Assembly: GCA_037957365.1 (NCBI GenBank)
Contig: JARHVA010000460.1
Coordinates: 1-64,000 of the forward strand
From: Torreya grandis
Taxonomy: Eukaryota > Streptophyta > Pinopsida > Cupressales > Taxaceae
DNA length: 64,000 nucleotides
Direction: 5' to 3'
In this document: piece after piece, positions 47,944-61,600 of the stretch
How positions within the stretch are numbered: position 1 is the first letter of the stretch
Layout: each line of letters opens with the position of its first letter
Notes under the pieces: model-generated
What the model saw: only the letters and a program-made list of their open reading frames with translations
The model's database searches: none
What the model was told of the DNA's origin: nothing
Position numbers and translations under genes: made by a program

Positions 47944-49241
47944 GTAACCACCTATTTTGTTCTAGGTTTTCAGTTGCCTTGCTTCTAGTATGATTATATC
48001 ATGCACATAGGCATTCTCTCTTTGATGTTTGATTGAAACCTAGGTTCTTTCAACAATTTTTACCCTTGAGTGATGCTAAGCCAAAAATGGGCTAGTGTGC
48101 TCATAGTGTCAAACTGGCCTTAATAACCCCTCTATCAAAGAGTGCTACCTATATAAAAGATATCTAAGGAGGGCATTAGACATATGTAGTTATTTCTTAT
48201 GTGTGGTATTGTGTGGAACAATCAATGCAATATACTATATAGGATGTAGGCAGTGATCTCATATATAATTTGGAAAATATAGCTCAAGGGCTACCCTTAG
48301 GGTGCTTCAAAATTTATGGGGGACTAATCCTATGATTGATATGTGATTAGGAAGAAATAGGGAAGGATTGATCATTTTAATTATTGATTGAGTGCTTCTC
48401 GGTAATTAGGCTTGTGAGTTTTAGGTGAGGAATGAATGAACGATAATTTTGTATATATATTGATCCCTATTATAAAATATATCAAAATAAGACACTCACA
48501 TTGATCCAATGACAATGATTAATTTTAAAATTATATGACTTTAAATAACTGGACACCTCATAGGATTATAGACACCTCCATCAACCTAGGTGTTTGCAAA
48601 TGGCTAGAATTATCAAGGATGCGATACATGTCTAAAAGTAGTAGTGGAGAATAGATAGCAGGCTTAAAGCACTTTACATATCTCAAAAAGCCTTAGTATT
48701 CACAATATCTAGGTTCGAACTAATAGATAATAAATTAGACATAGATAGATAGATGTACACAATCCTTTTAGGCAATATGAAGGGCTAGGATAAAAAGATA
48801 GAGCCTTTGAGACATATTATCTAAATGTATAATATTAAGATGAAAGATATTCAATTCTATTTCCTACATGAGGTCATAATTGTGTCATTTATCTCCATGT
48901 TTTAATTTTATCTTAAGTGTACTTGCATTCATATTCAGTTCTTCAACATTGATATCTTTCAAAATAACAAATATACACTAATTCTATATCATTGTATGAA
49001 TTAAGTTGTTATTTGTAGAGAAAAATCAAAGTAGAAAAACAAGGTGTCATTTTGTGAATTATAGTGAGTTAATGACTTGAGATTTTATAAATCAAATAAC
49101 CCTTCAAACTTGGGGCACATGAGTTATTAGGCATTGAAAGATTTCAATGTTATCTTTTAATCATTAATTTTTAAATCTATTTAATTATAATGTGTTATGA
49201 AATATTTAATTATTTAAATGGATCTATGGATAACATGAACC
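47944..49241. other. Intergenic, nothing recognised
   Basis: About 1.3 kb after element E. Stops occur in all frames, and no LTR ends or coding motifs were seen. Confidence 0.5.
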
Positions 49242-51985
49242 ATCAAAGAGTAAATATATTTCTATAATCATTCATAAATATTTTTGCAATCTTTAGAATT
49301 TTGTTTATGTCCATCCATTTTTTTAACTTTTTATTCCATATGAACTTCAAAAACATTCCATTGTATTTCATGGTTAAAAATAATAGATATGTTCATATGG
49401 CAAAAATATTTAACCCCTTAAAGTTTCAAGGAGTTGAAACTCATCCTATAGATTGAAATCTATAAATATTAGATTAGCAACATATTGTTTAACATTTTTT
49501 TAATAAAGCGTATACTTACTTTAGTCTTGTGTTGTCACCTTAAGTGCAACTATTTTACAACTTTTCATTATGGAAGGGTTGGATGAATGTATACCTTTCA
49601 ACTTGAAAGTAAAACTATCCCTTCAAATTGATAACTGTTAGGAGGTGAAGGATAATAACAAAAACTAATATGTAAAAAAATAGATAACACATGTTTAACA
49701 ATGCATATAGATTTACCAAGGTAGTTACTACTAGAAAATTTGAATAATCTTGATACTTTGTTATGTATCTCCCTATTTGGCACATGCTGGGAATATATTA
49801 GCAAATGTTTTTGAGTTTGGATTTACACCAAAGAATTACAATCTCTTTAAAATGTCTAGGGTTTCTTCAAAATAGTCCATTTTATGCACATATACAATGA
49901 TGATTGCATTCCATGAGAAATCATTTCATAAAAAAATGCTAAATTAACTAGCTTTAGATGAACCCACATGCTTTATGTTCAAGTTTTCAGTTTGTCATTT
50001 GTTGGGATAATGTTGGAAAATGAGGTTGAATTTGGATATATAAATACCAAATACATTTTCTTATAAATCTACAAGGTTATTTTATTCATGTTAAATAATG
50101 ATTTTAGTCCATGAATTACATTCCATGAGGCAACAATTCTTGGATCTTATGTATGCTTGAATATATTTTGTGTACATGCCTATCTAAGCTATAACATCTA
50201 AAGCAAATGTTTGACACTCTTTTTCTGAATTTTAAGCATTATGTACAAATTATTAATTTATATTTGGCTTAATAAAATGAAGAAAAATATATGGGAACTA
50301 TGGATAGCATGAATGATTGAATGAGATTTGAAGAGAGATAGAGGACATAGAATATTTTTTATTTCATAATATTTTAGTAGTGTGAGAAGAATCCATAAAA
50401 TAAGAGATTGTATCTGAAAATAAGACCTAAGACCTTGTTATTTGGTAAAAATTCACCAAAAAATTTATTGTCTTTGTAAAGTAGAGTAATAATGAATAAA
50501 CATGACAAGAGTCAAGAATAACAACTCTTTTATCTAAATTTACTCTCTTATATATACATTGTATTTAATCAACAACCATGTCTACCTTACATATCATCAA
50601 GTTGGAAAAAACTAAAATTCAACCTTTCATCTCCCTATTTAAAGAATATCAAAGAGTAAATATATTTCTATAATCATTCATAAATAGTTTTTCAATATTT
50701 AGAATTTTGTTTAAGTCCAACCAATGTTTTTCCTTTTCATTCCATATGGACTTCAAAAAATTTCAATTGTATTTCATGGTTAAAAAACATAGATATGTTC
50801 ATATGGCCAAAATATTTAGCCTTTTCAAGTTCTAAGGAGTTCAAACTCATCCTATAGATTGAAACTAATAAATATTATATTAGCAACATGTTGTTTAAGA
50901 TATTTTCGGGTTGGATGAATGTATACCTTTAAGCTTGAAAATAAGACCATCCCTTCAAATTCGATCATTGTTAGGAGGCGAAGGATAATAATCAACACTA
51001 ATATGTAAAGAAATAGATAACACATGTTGCACAATGCATACACATTTATTAAGGAAGTTACTACTAGAAAATTTGATTAATCTCAAAACTCTATTATGTA
51101 TCTCCCTATTTGGCACATGTTGGGAATATATTGGGAAAATGTTTTGAAATTGGATTTACACCAAAGAATTACATTCACTTAAAAATGTCCAGGGATTCCT
51201 TCAAAAAATCCATTTAATGCACATATAAAATGATGATTGCACTACATGATAAATCATTTGAAAAAAATTTGTTAAATTAACTTGTTTTAGATGAACCCAC
51301 ATGCTTTATGTTGAAGTTTTCATTTTGTCATTTGTTGGGAGAATGTTGGAAAATGAGGTTGAATTTGGATTTATAAATACCAACCAAATTTACTTACATA
51401 TATACAAGATTATTTTATTCATGTTCAATAATGATTTTAGTCCATGAATTACATTACATTAGGATTTTTATCAAATAATTATTGGATCTTATATATGTTT
51501 GAACATATTTTGTGTACATGCCTATCTAAACTATAACATCTAAAGCAAATTTTTGACAACCTTTTTTCTGAATTTTATATTCTATGTACAAATTAAAAAT
51601 TTCTACTTGGCTTATTAAAATGAATAAAATGTATGGCAGCTATGGATAACATGAATGATTGAAGGAGATTTGAAGAGAGATAAAGGAAATTGAATATTTT
51701 CCATTTTAGAGTATTTAAGTAGTGTGAGAAGAATCCAAAAATTAAAAAATTGCATCTAAAAATTGGACCTAAGAATTTGCTATTTGGCAAAAAATCACCC
51801 CCAAAAAATTTCTTATCTTTGTAAAGTAGAAGAATAATGAATAAACATGACAAGAGTCAAGAATAAAAAATCTTTTGTCTAAATTTACTCTCTTATATAT
51901 ACATTGTATTTAATCAACAACCATGTCTGGCTTACATATCATCAAGTTGGAAAAAAACTACAATTCAACCTTACATTTCCCTAAT
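49242..51985. repeat. 1.4 kb tandem duplication downstream of the receptor-kinase pseudogene
   Basis: Copy 1 is 49242-50647 and copy 2 is 50648 to about 51985, a period of 1406 bp. Both begin ATCAAAGAGTAAATATATTT and both contain GAGGTTGAATTTGGAT and TCAACAACCATGTCT in the same order. Copy 2 lacks about 75 bp present near 49510-49585. Inside each unit a shorter motif (TGTTGGGA followed by TTGGATTTA) recurs about 210 bp apart. The end of copy 2 is the normal 3' flank of the pseudogene at 52116, and the short copy at 14396 matches its second half. Confidence 0.85.
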
Positions 51986-52576
51986 TTGGAAAAACATTAC
52001 ACATATGATTTCTTACATGACCTCACAATATACTAGAATATTATTATTCAATCTAAGAGAACATAATAAGAAATAAAACAACACTAATTAGCAATCAACA
52101 TAGTTGAGTGAAGACCTATGATGTAGATGTAGACCAATTTTTGTTGCTCCATGAAATAACATTTCTTGTACCACTTGTCTTCACAAGAAAAGGTGAGATA
52201 TTTATTGGCAATTGAAACGTCATAGGAGTACCAAGAAATGCACCTCTTATTTTTTATAATCTCTCAACTATTTCCATCATATTTGGGCATTGTTGAGGTA
52301 GCTCACTTGTGCAAAACAACCCTACTTGTATGAATTGAGTAAGGCATACCAATATCTTTGATATCTCTAATTCATTAGCATCACTAAGTAGGCTTTTATC
52401 CACCACTTCTTTAATTTTGTTTGGAAAAGCCATACTAACCCACTTTTGAAGACTGATTTGATCACCTTCTACAAAAACATCATCTGTTGGTTTCCTCCTT
52501 GTCAACAACTCTAAAAGTAGAATGCCAAAGTTGTATACATCTCCTTTTGTTGAAATATTTCCACCCATTCCATACT

Positions 52577-52684
52577 CTATAACACAATATAATGTTTAGT
52601 GATTCTCAGGCCATTTTAATTATTCGTACAGAATATAAAGATAAATTATTGATAATGCTTTTTCTAATAGTGCAAAATCTATAC
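52577..52684 (-). other. Kinase-domain intron of the LRR-RLK pseudogene
   Basis: On the minus strand the intron opens GTATAG after CCAG and closes TATAG before AGTATGGAATG. Joining the exons restores a P-E-Y-G-M-G reading across the activation segment. Both splice consensus sequences are intact, which shows that the locus descends from a genomic gene and not from a processed cDNA. Confidence 0.85.
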
Positions 52685-54763
52685 CTGGTACAATGTAGCC
52701 AATGGATCCTCTAAGTGCATTTGTAGAAGTCAATGAATCAATTGAATTTCCAAATATTAATTTGGAAATGCCGAAGTCTACTATATATGGAGTCATATCA
52801 TCCCCTAATAGCACATTATTAGGTTTCAAGTCATAATGAATCACTTGCACAAAATAATGATGATGTAGATATGTAATACCATGTGCTATCTCCATTGCTA
52901 TTTTTAATCGATCATTCAAGTTTAATCTGCATTCTTCTTCTCCTTAATGATATAGCCATTTTTCCAAACTTCCATTTGACACGAGTGGAAGAATTAATGC
53001 TTTAAAATTAGGAGTGGAACAAGCTGAAATGATTTTGATCACATTGTGGTGCCTGACTCTTTTTAATGCATTGCATTGTCTGAAAAAAATTGGTGAGCAT
53101 TCTCATCTTGTAAATTGAGAACTTTAACAGCAATATTTATGCCATTGTTTATAATCCCTCTATATATGGATCCAAAACTTCCAACTCCTAAGAGATTGGT
53201 TTGGTTAAACCCTCCAGTTGCCTCTACAAGATCTTCATATGAATTATTGGGGGTCCTACATTGAAGGCAATCGGTTTTTGACTTGTATGTTTCCTTCTAT
53301 AGGAATATACTAACAACAATAAAGACATAATGAAGATTGAAATGCCAATCATAACTGGGACCATTACCCTTTTGGAGATTGAAAATTGTTTTTGGAATGA
53401 AATCAGGGTTGAAAATTTATCCATGTGTCACAAAGACCAAGGTTTCCCATAACAACAGACTCATCAAGTGTTGCAAAAACTCCTCCCTTTGGAACCTCCC
53501 ATGTTAACCTGTTTAAAGAAAGATTGACATGTTGAAGCATTTTCATCTATTTGAAATCCATTGGGATTTTTCCAGTCAAATTATTGCTGGAAAGATCAAT
53601 GTCTTCAAGATTTTTGAGATGAGTGAGTGATGTTGGTATCAGGCCATTAAAGGAATTCTAATAAAGATTCAAATAGTTCAAATTTTTATAGCTTGATAGT
53701 GTGGCTGGAATTTCACCTGAGAAGTTGTTGAAAGACAAATCTATAGCTTGTACCATTACCATTTTGCTCATTGCTGAAAGAGAACCTTGTAGCAAATTGT
53801 TGGAAATGTTGAAATAGAACTGGAGATTTGGAAGACCGGCAACTTCTAGAGGTATGTTTCTTATGAGTTGGTTGTAAGACAAGTCTACCATTTCCATATT
53901 TTTGCATCTCCTTAAACTGGTAGGGATTTCACCTAAAAGTTTATTGTGATCAAGAAGAAGAGTTTTTAGTTGAGGAAGATCCCCAAGACTCCCTAGAATT
54001 TGCCTTGAAAGCTTGTTTCTACTCAATGATAACAACCCAAGTCTTTTTGCTTGACCTAAATTTTTTGGAATTGTTCCATATAAATTATTGCTGTCTAGAT
54101 ACAATCTTTCTAGGTTTGAAAGTTAATTGAATGTGGATGGAATGGTCCCGTTCAAAATATTGTAATAAAAATCTATCAACGTCAAGCTTGTCAAGTTGCC
54201 AATTTTACTTGGTATGTTTCCCTCAATTTTATTACGGCCCAACTCCAATTGGATAGGACCCTTGAGAGCTAGCCAAGTGAAGAGGGCAAGACCCCACTAA
54301 AATCATTTGGAGAAAAATTTATGAATTTTAAATAGGAGCAATTAGTCAAGGCTGTTAGAATAGACAAACTGTTGTTTCTGCTCACAAGATTATTTCCCCA
54401 CAAATTAAGGTCTTGAAGGTGGAGTAATTTACCAAACTCCAAAGGCACTGTGCCACTCAGTTTGTTTATTTCTAACTCAATCAATCTAAGGAGAGAAAAA
54501 TTAGAGAGGGAGCTTGGGATTTCTCCAGCGAGTTGGTTTCCCCATAAATAAAGTTTTTACAACTTCGACAGTTTACCAAACTACCAGGGAATGTGGCAAA
54601 TTAAGTAGTTGGCATATAATCCCAAACTTTGGAGATGAGTACAGTTGGAAAGGGTAGTGACAATTGGTCTGGTTAATAAGTTGTAGCCAAGAGAAATAAA
54701 TTGGAGTTGCGTAAGTATACCCAATTCAACAGGAATACCACCATGGAATTTGTTTCTTTTCAA

Positions 54764-54784
54764 ATAATAATAATAATAATAAAA
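54764..54784. repeat. (AAT)n microsatellite
   Basis: Seven AAT units at the edge of the foreign insert inside the LRR-coding region of the receptor-kinase pseudogene. Confidence 0.9.
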
Positions 54785-55481
54785 ATTCAATCTTGATGTT
54801 TTTAGTTGCTACAAATAAATTTACATATTCACTATATTGTTGGGAAATTCATTATGTAATTCATGCTTATTTCTCCTCTATCTTCTTTCCATTTCCATAT
54901 TTTCAAAATCTCCACAATCCATTTTTTGTCAACAAAGAATTCAAGATAGAATCAATTGGGAAACTATTTAGTGGAACTACAAAGTCTAGTGCAACTCTTA
55001 ACTTCCAATATATTTCCACAATTTTCAAGCATTTAAACGTGGTTGGACACCTCTCTTTGTATGAAAGATATCTTACTCTCCATAATCATGAAGGCATAAA
55101 TGAGCTAGTCTTCAAGATCCTTGTAATAAAATCAAAGAATTTGTAAGATAAATAACCTTCCTAGCTAACATGGAATTTGGCCATGGGCATTGTTATTCTG
55201 AAGAGCAAATGTTATAAGGAAAGGGATATTTGCAATAAAATGAGAGATGGGGCTGACTAAATCCATACCATTGAGATTCAAGGAGACCCGTGTTGTTGAT
55301 GATGAAAGTAGGTAACACTAGTCCAATTGTAGGGGTTGTGATTACAAGACCAATCATGTAGAGAATGAATAGAGAGGGAATTATTGGAAAAGAGAAGAGC
55401 ATGTTAATTAAAATAATAGGTAAGAGAAGAATGTGAGATATTAATAATCCAAAGGAAGAAGAAAAACAACACAAGAACCAT

Positions 55482-55939
55482 CTTCAATCTTGGCTTGATT
55501 TCAAATGAAATAAGGAAAGGAATGGACTAAGATCTGTGGACTCTCAATTTTTTATCCGTCACCAGTAAAGCTAGCCACTATTATGTGTGGTGTATATTAG
55601 TTTTATCTATTTTATATTGAGTAGTAGATGAAAATAAATTTAAAGGATAAAAATGAATAAAGACAACATGTGGTGATTAGAGAGTTTGTTCATAATGTTT
55701 ACTAAAATATTTTTGTGCTTAGTATTTTAATCAGAGAACCTAACTAGATTATTAGTCAAATTTGAATAGAAAATGTATAAAAATTTCATGAGTGGATAAC
55801 ATGGGGATTCCTACACTAAATAAGAGTTTCAATAGGAGCTTATAGGTACATTAAACATGTCAATTTTTACAATGTAAAATCTAATATGATGGGAAACACA
55901 ATCTTACATTAAAAATGTGTATACAATTCTTGAAAGGTT
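55482..55939. other. Upstream region of the receptor-kinase pseudogene
   Basis: AT-rich sequence directly 5' of the receptor-kinase start. I see no convincing minus-strand TATA box. The short copy of the locus lacks everything from about 55440 to 57735, so the boundary of the original promoter is unclear. Confidence 0.45.
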
Positions 55940-56490
55940 TGTCAAATTACTAACAAAACAATGTTTTCAAATTATGCAATGGTTAAGGATTTTAGAGAGT
56001 AACTTAGTCTAAATAGAATCTATAAAAATGATTTTGAGATTGAGAAAGTAAAGGAGCTATAAATTTTGTGGTTATGATAGTACAAGTTATTTGAAATGAC
56101 CTAAAATTTGGCTAGCAATACTTATCTAAGGAATTATGATAATGTTGAGGGCCCAAAAGAATTGCCTTCTATCTTAGCTTCCCCTACCTTAATCATAAAA
56201 GTTATAAGTAAGATTACTCTTTCTAAAGGCCCAAAATGACATGGTTATGCCTATGCAATGTTAACAAAATGAAAGGCAACTTAATAAATTTGGTTGTTAA
56301 GGTTAAATTATTTTAGGTTTCATATGGTATCTCTCCACATTATTTTAAAGAGGAGTTAATTAAGGGATTCAAACATCATGCTACATATAGAGATATAAAA
56401 GGACTAGTGAGTGCACATATTATAATCCCAAATATGCACATCTAATTTTTATATATGGATTACTATGTTTACATTGATTAGGTTATTTTT
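55940..56490. repeat. Dispersed repeat, copy 2
   Basis: Partner of 700-1175, in the same orientation. It lies within the 2.3 kb block that is absent from the short copy of the receptor-kinase locus, so that block may be, or contain, an insertion of this repeat family. No coding potential was seen. Confidence 0.65.
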
Positions 56491-57081
56491 TTGGCACTAA
56501 AAAACCAATAACTTGGTCTAGATAGACCTTGGAATGCTTCCACTTTATATTTATTTTTTATTATTCAGTATCTTGAACCTAATTTAAATTATTCATTTTA
56601 AAACAATGTTAATTATTAATCATTTCCAGGCTAACGAGTAATATGGAAGAACACAAATTTCATGGAATTTGTAGTGCTCACAATGCTTTTACCTTTCTTT
56701 TAATATAATCATTTCTCCATTGTGTTCATGGAATATTACTGACTATAAATGATCACTTTTGTGCCCGTCAAATGTTGCATCATCTTTATTTTAAAGGCTA
56801 TCGTACATGTTAATAATTCATGCTTACCATGTATTTTTCCAAAATTAATTTGTAAAATCATCTTTATGCTTTATATCTTCATTTAAAATCATCATTTTTA
56901 TATAGTACACATGGATTATGATTAAAAGTAAAAGATAAATATACAACTTTGGCTTATAAAAGTGTAGTTGTTGTCTACCAATTATTAGATAATGCTTTAA
57001 ATGTTGACTATTAAAAATAAATAAAATAATGGCAACGAATATCATAAATACGTGCCCATTTTGAAATGAAAGTCCAATGTG

Positions 57082-57089
57082 TATAAATA
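57082..57089 (+). promoter_or_regulatory. Isolated TATA-box-like site
   Basis: TATAAATA with GTCCAAT about 10 bp upstream, in a setting that looks like a plant core promoter. No open frame follows on the plus strand, so it may be a relic or chance. Confidence 0.25.
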
Positions 57090-57734
57090 GGCAAAAGAAA
57101 TTCATCTCAATAGGAAAGTGGCCATTTGAGTCTATCTTTTCAACACCTACTCATTCTAAGCATTGTTGGTTGTAATTTTTTCTCTATTTTTATATTATTT
57201 AATACAAAACCTTAGTTTTTATCTCAACACTTTGGGATCATTTAATAAAAAACTGAGAAGTCATGTTCAAACGTTTAAGTGGTAGGGTTCACTTTGAATA
57301 CATCAATATCTTTTGGTCGTGTTAGTTCACTTTCAATGTCAATAATGGTATTAGAATTAATGGTCCCTTATTTTAACAATTGTATCTTATTTAAGAGTCA
57401 TAGTTAGAAATAAATGAAATTGAAGTAAAATTTCGAGAAATTTGATGATGCTAATACCATGAAAGACTTAAAAAAACAAATATCTAAAGTTCATTTAATT
57501 TGTTTGAATAATGACGAATAGATAAATAAACATGAAACAAATGAATGGTGGTGGAAATACAATCTTGAAACAAATGAACATTGAACACTCATAGGTGAAT
57601 GGAAAATAAAAATAAGACACTAACCCTAAAAATCATGAATTTCAATGAAATAAAAAATATTTATATGAATTTGAGCATTTTTTACATAAAATCCATTTTT
57701 CGAATTCGTGACTAAATAAATAAGAATTTAATAA

Positions 57735-58690
57735 CAAAATTGAATGAATTTTAAATATTTTCTTGTAGTTCAAAAAATTTCAAACTTTTGCAATTAGATT
57801 TGGCAAACATGATTATATAAATATAACCATTTCTTCCCACTATAGAATTAATGATCCCTTATTTTAATAATTATAATTCATCTATCCCTGGCTAAGAGTC
57901 ATATTACAAAACTATTTCACATCATAGTTAGAAAAGAAATATATGTACACATTTGGAATTTTAATTGCATAACCAAAAGTCTTGTAGATAGTTACAATAA
58001 AAAAAGCCATTGTAATAGTATCATTCAAATTGTAGCCCACTAGACACCTAGACATAATGTTGAATCATAATATTTTTTGAAATGCACTATTAGAATGCTT
58101 CAGGATATCATATAATATACAAAAAATGATAATATTACATGAAGGTTACATAGTAAAATAGCTGGTTGGTATGCACTGTTCAAACTCCATGATGGAGCAA
58201 ATGTCCCGACTCAAAACAAAGGTGAAAAATAGGGAACAAAAAATAAGTCTAGATAAAATATGACACTTGAAAACAAAATACAACACAAATTTTAAGCACA
58301 AGCTAAAACACCTAAGGGAGGAGGTATAGGATCATCTTTGGGTGGTAGAATCACCCAATTAGAAGGCTCTGTAGTAGTAAGATCTAATGTCACAAAAAAT
58401 ATGATGAGTCCATGGTCAAATCAATAGTCTATCCATAAATAAGTTACATCTAAATAATAATACCAATAGGACAACTTCTGTGAGAGGGAATTATGTCATA
58501 TTTACCACACGGTAGTGGCAAACCCTACCCTTAGATGAAAGTGAGGGGAGAAGTGTCCATGTCTATGCAATCAACTTCTGTGTTACTTAGAAGGTGGTAG
58601 TGGTGCCCCCTAGGGTGGTACATAACTCATAGTGCAGGGGGTACTCCCCCACTAATCCAACAACTCCTAAAGGTAACAAAATTCCATTGT
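57735..58690. repeat. Right part of the receptor-kinase segmental duplication
   Basis: Matches 16400-17085 of the short copy, including TTCTTCCCACTATAGAATTA, a GTGAGAGGGA..TATGTCATATTTA block and the CATAACTCATAGT block. The position of the element B insertion in the short copy corresponds to 58669/58670. On the minus strand this could be 3' UTR of the adjoining LINE. Confidence 0.8.
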
Positions 58691-61600
58691 AATCTTGTTT
58701 ATTTGGGTTTGAATCTCCATGTAGGCTAGATATATAAAAAAACCTTGTCATTAATAGAAAATTCACAAGAGCATTCATAATTGTTTAATATATCATTTTT
58801 TTGTCCTTTCATAATTAAAAAAATAATGATGGATCTAAAATAATTCCAAAAAAAAGTAATAGAATCTAGCCAATCGGTTGAGTCTCTAAAAGAATAAGTC
58901 ATCAAGAGAAAGGATCAGGGTGATAAGGTTGGAAAATATGGATCCACTTCCATGTAGATTGGGCTCATGGGAAGAATGAAAAGAGGTGTTTTAAAGAATC
59001 AGGACATTGACAAGAATGACACTTGGGTGGATTAATGCTCATATGAGAGAGTCACTTCCCGAGCAGGATGCCTTGATAAACAAGGTACTATAGGAAGTGG
59101 GCTACTTTTAGTTCTATCTTAGAATTCCAAATTTTGTCAAGTATAATAAGCAAAGTTTTGGGGGAGGAGTTAAGACTCCAATGCCTATTAATATTACATA
59201 GAGTAGGGGATAAGGGTCTCATGACTTGATATAGAAGGCCTAGAGAATAATTTTTAAAGTGGGTGTCACAATTTCATCACCAGTCTTTCCACCATGACTA
59301 AGGCAGTTGAAATCCTAGTGTGTGAAGAATAATATTAGGAAGAAACTCTTGAATGAGAATAATGAAAGGTAAATCAACATTGTTCAATTAAAATTTAATT
59401 TCTAAGGAATCTAGTCCCCAACATCAACCAAATTTCAAATGGTATGGATACCTTTCTGAAAGAGTCTAAAGGATTTGATTCTTGGTAATTCAGCCAAAAA
59501 AACATTAGTGCCTATCATAATAGGAGACCACCAGATGATATGGTGATTTAAACATAAAACTATACAAAAAACATCCCTAATACATTTTGCGTGCGGTTTG
59601 ACATCTTCAAAGGCATTATATACTTTTGGAAACAAAATAGCCTTCAATTTTTATAAGAGCCATAGTGATGAGAAGAGAGTGGAAGTCTATATCATCCCAA
59701 ATAGGTTTACAATAAGGTAACCTATAATAAATACAATGCCTTAGCAGTGATTTCTAGGCCTCATTACCTTTAATGGCATGAACTACCCATCTAGCACATA
59801 AGGATGCACACTATCTATAAGGGTCAACAATTCCCATTCCTCTTTTATCCTGAGGAAGGAAACAAATATCCAAAGCAACATGATGGAAATCCTTGGTTTC
59901 TTTGTAATTAGACCAAACAAAATCCCTATTAATTTTAGCTAAAGTGTGATAAGAAGCTTTAGAGGGAGGACAATAGGAAAAATAATAAACATGGGTGGTA
60001 GCTAAAATCTTGGTACACATTTAGAATTTACTATCAAAATAAGAAGGTATGATAATGAATTTAAATGTTTATCTATGCACAATCCATTTCCAATTAAATT
60101 GTAAAAGCCATTTAGGCATAGGCATCATACTTTATCTAAAATATTGTGTCTTACTCCATTGAAAACTAGTTCTAGAGGCCAAACAAAAAATATCAAGACA
60201 CTTAATATCTTATAGGAAAGTTCATTCTTGTTCTTCGAGCATAAAGAATGTGTCATCTACAAAGTTCCCATTAATGAGATAGGAAGAGAATTTAGGTAAA
60301 AATATACCCTGAATGAGACCCCACTCAGCTCTAGAAGGAAGAAGATATCCTAAAGCTTATATAGAGAGAACATACAACTTCAAAACAAGAGGGAAACCTT
60401 TCTTAATGGATCATTGTATTCAAATGATCTTAGACAAGACTCCATCAATGGCGAGTTAGGCCAATGCATCTAAAATTTATGTTTGAACTAGAAAAACAAA
60501 GTATTGGCCAAAACCAAGAGCCTTTAACATAGACAGGTTAAAAGGCCATTCAATTTTATAATAGAAAATTTCAAATTCAAGTTTGAGAAAAATGGTTCAC
60601 TGATGAGATATCCTAGTCCAATCCATTCCCTCCTAAAAAAGATTATAAAAAAATACCTCACTCTAATGAAATAATTTTCTCAGGTTTGAAAATTGCATGA
60701 AGAATAAAATAGAGATGATTGGTAAGAGCTTTGACATGGAATTTTTGAGACACTCAACAAGGTGATGGACCACCAACAAGTAATGAGCTCTATGTCACCT
60801 TTTTTGGGTATAAAATTAGTATTAAATTGATTAATTAAATCTTCCAAAGAATGGTTTTGAATGGCTTCTTTTTATATATGTGAAGCAAGACTAACCCAAC
60901 AAACTCCCATGTAGATTTATATAATTCACATGGAAAGTCATCAAAGATAGGAAATTAATCATTAATAATGTATTAGAGAGCCTCTATTATTTCCTATAGG
61001 TTCAAAGGTGAGTCACAAAGCCATTGGTAAATTGCTTTAATTTTATGAGGAATGACATTGAGACATTCTTGCAAAGCCTAAGATCTTTCTTATGTTACCT
61101 TCTAGGCCTAGAACACTAGCTTGTAGTGATTCATGAAGGCTGAAAAAATGACTGAGAGGGAGGTGATCCTAGCTTGGGGAAACTTTATGGCCTTATTCTA
61201 GTCATGAACCTATTTGGCCTCGAGGAAATTGAAATAGTTTAGAATCTTGGTCTCTAACCTTGAGCTAGTGTGATTGACCACACATTTGCACCCCTTTAGT
61301 AGCATGGCTATCTGCCACCTTAATGTGATATTTGAGTGAGATAAAAAGATTATGTAGATGAGTATTAGATTAAGTAATATCAATAATGCAGGAAACCCTT
61401 AATAAATCCTTGAGATTAGAATCCTCACAACTCTTCTTAACATGCACAAATTTCTTACTTTAGTGATGGAATAAGGTGGTGTAATGTAGAATGGACTCAT
61501 TCTGCAACTCAACCTAGCTAGAAGTATAAGGAGGGTAGGTGGGCAAGTTTCAAATTTGGGAAATTAGATGGATGGTATGAGCATGTCCTAAGAGATAAGT

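Larger units (their letters stand above)
52116..55481 (-). pseudogene. LRR receptor-like kinase (LRR-XII type, FLS2/EFR-like) pseudogene
   Basis: This is a near-complete plasma-membrane receptor kinase gene. The start is ATG at 55481, with a hydrophobic leader (VLVLFFFFLWI) and the LRR N-cap WSCNHNPYNWT. About 360 bp of foreign sequence interrupts at 54790-55150. Many LRRs follow (54790-53600), then the membrane segment VMVPVMIGISIFIMSLLLLV (about 53370-53310). In the kinase the glycine loop is GVGSFGSIYRG, the ATP lysine lies in IAVKVL, the catalytic loop HYDLKPNNVLL is non-RD, and DFG is intact. A 108-bp GT-AG intron (52577-52684) splits the P-E of the activation segment, as is usual in this subfamily. 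The tail ends WSTSTS with the stop at 52116-52118. Lesions are a frameshift before EDLVEATGGF (about 53240), a stop in the hinge after WLYH (about 52945), a stop after VERL (52254), and several LRR breaks. The family senses extracellular ligands, often microbial. Confidence 0.9.

Noticed and set aside
48000..48300. Possible LTR start near the CTAGGTTTTCAG block after element E
   Set aside because: No matching second copy, inverted termini or primer site could be found.
54793..55146. Plus-strand 117-codon frame inside the receptor-kinase pseudogene
   Set aside because: I recognise no family. It lies in an insert absent from the duplicate copy, so I report the insert but not a gene.
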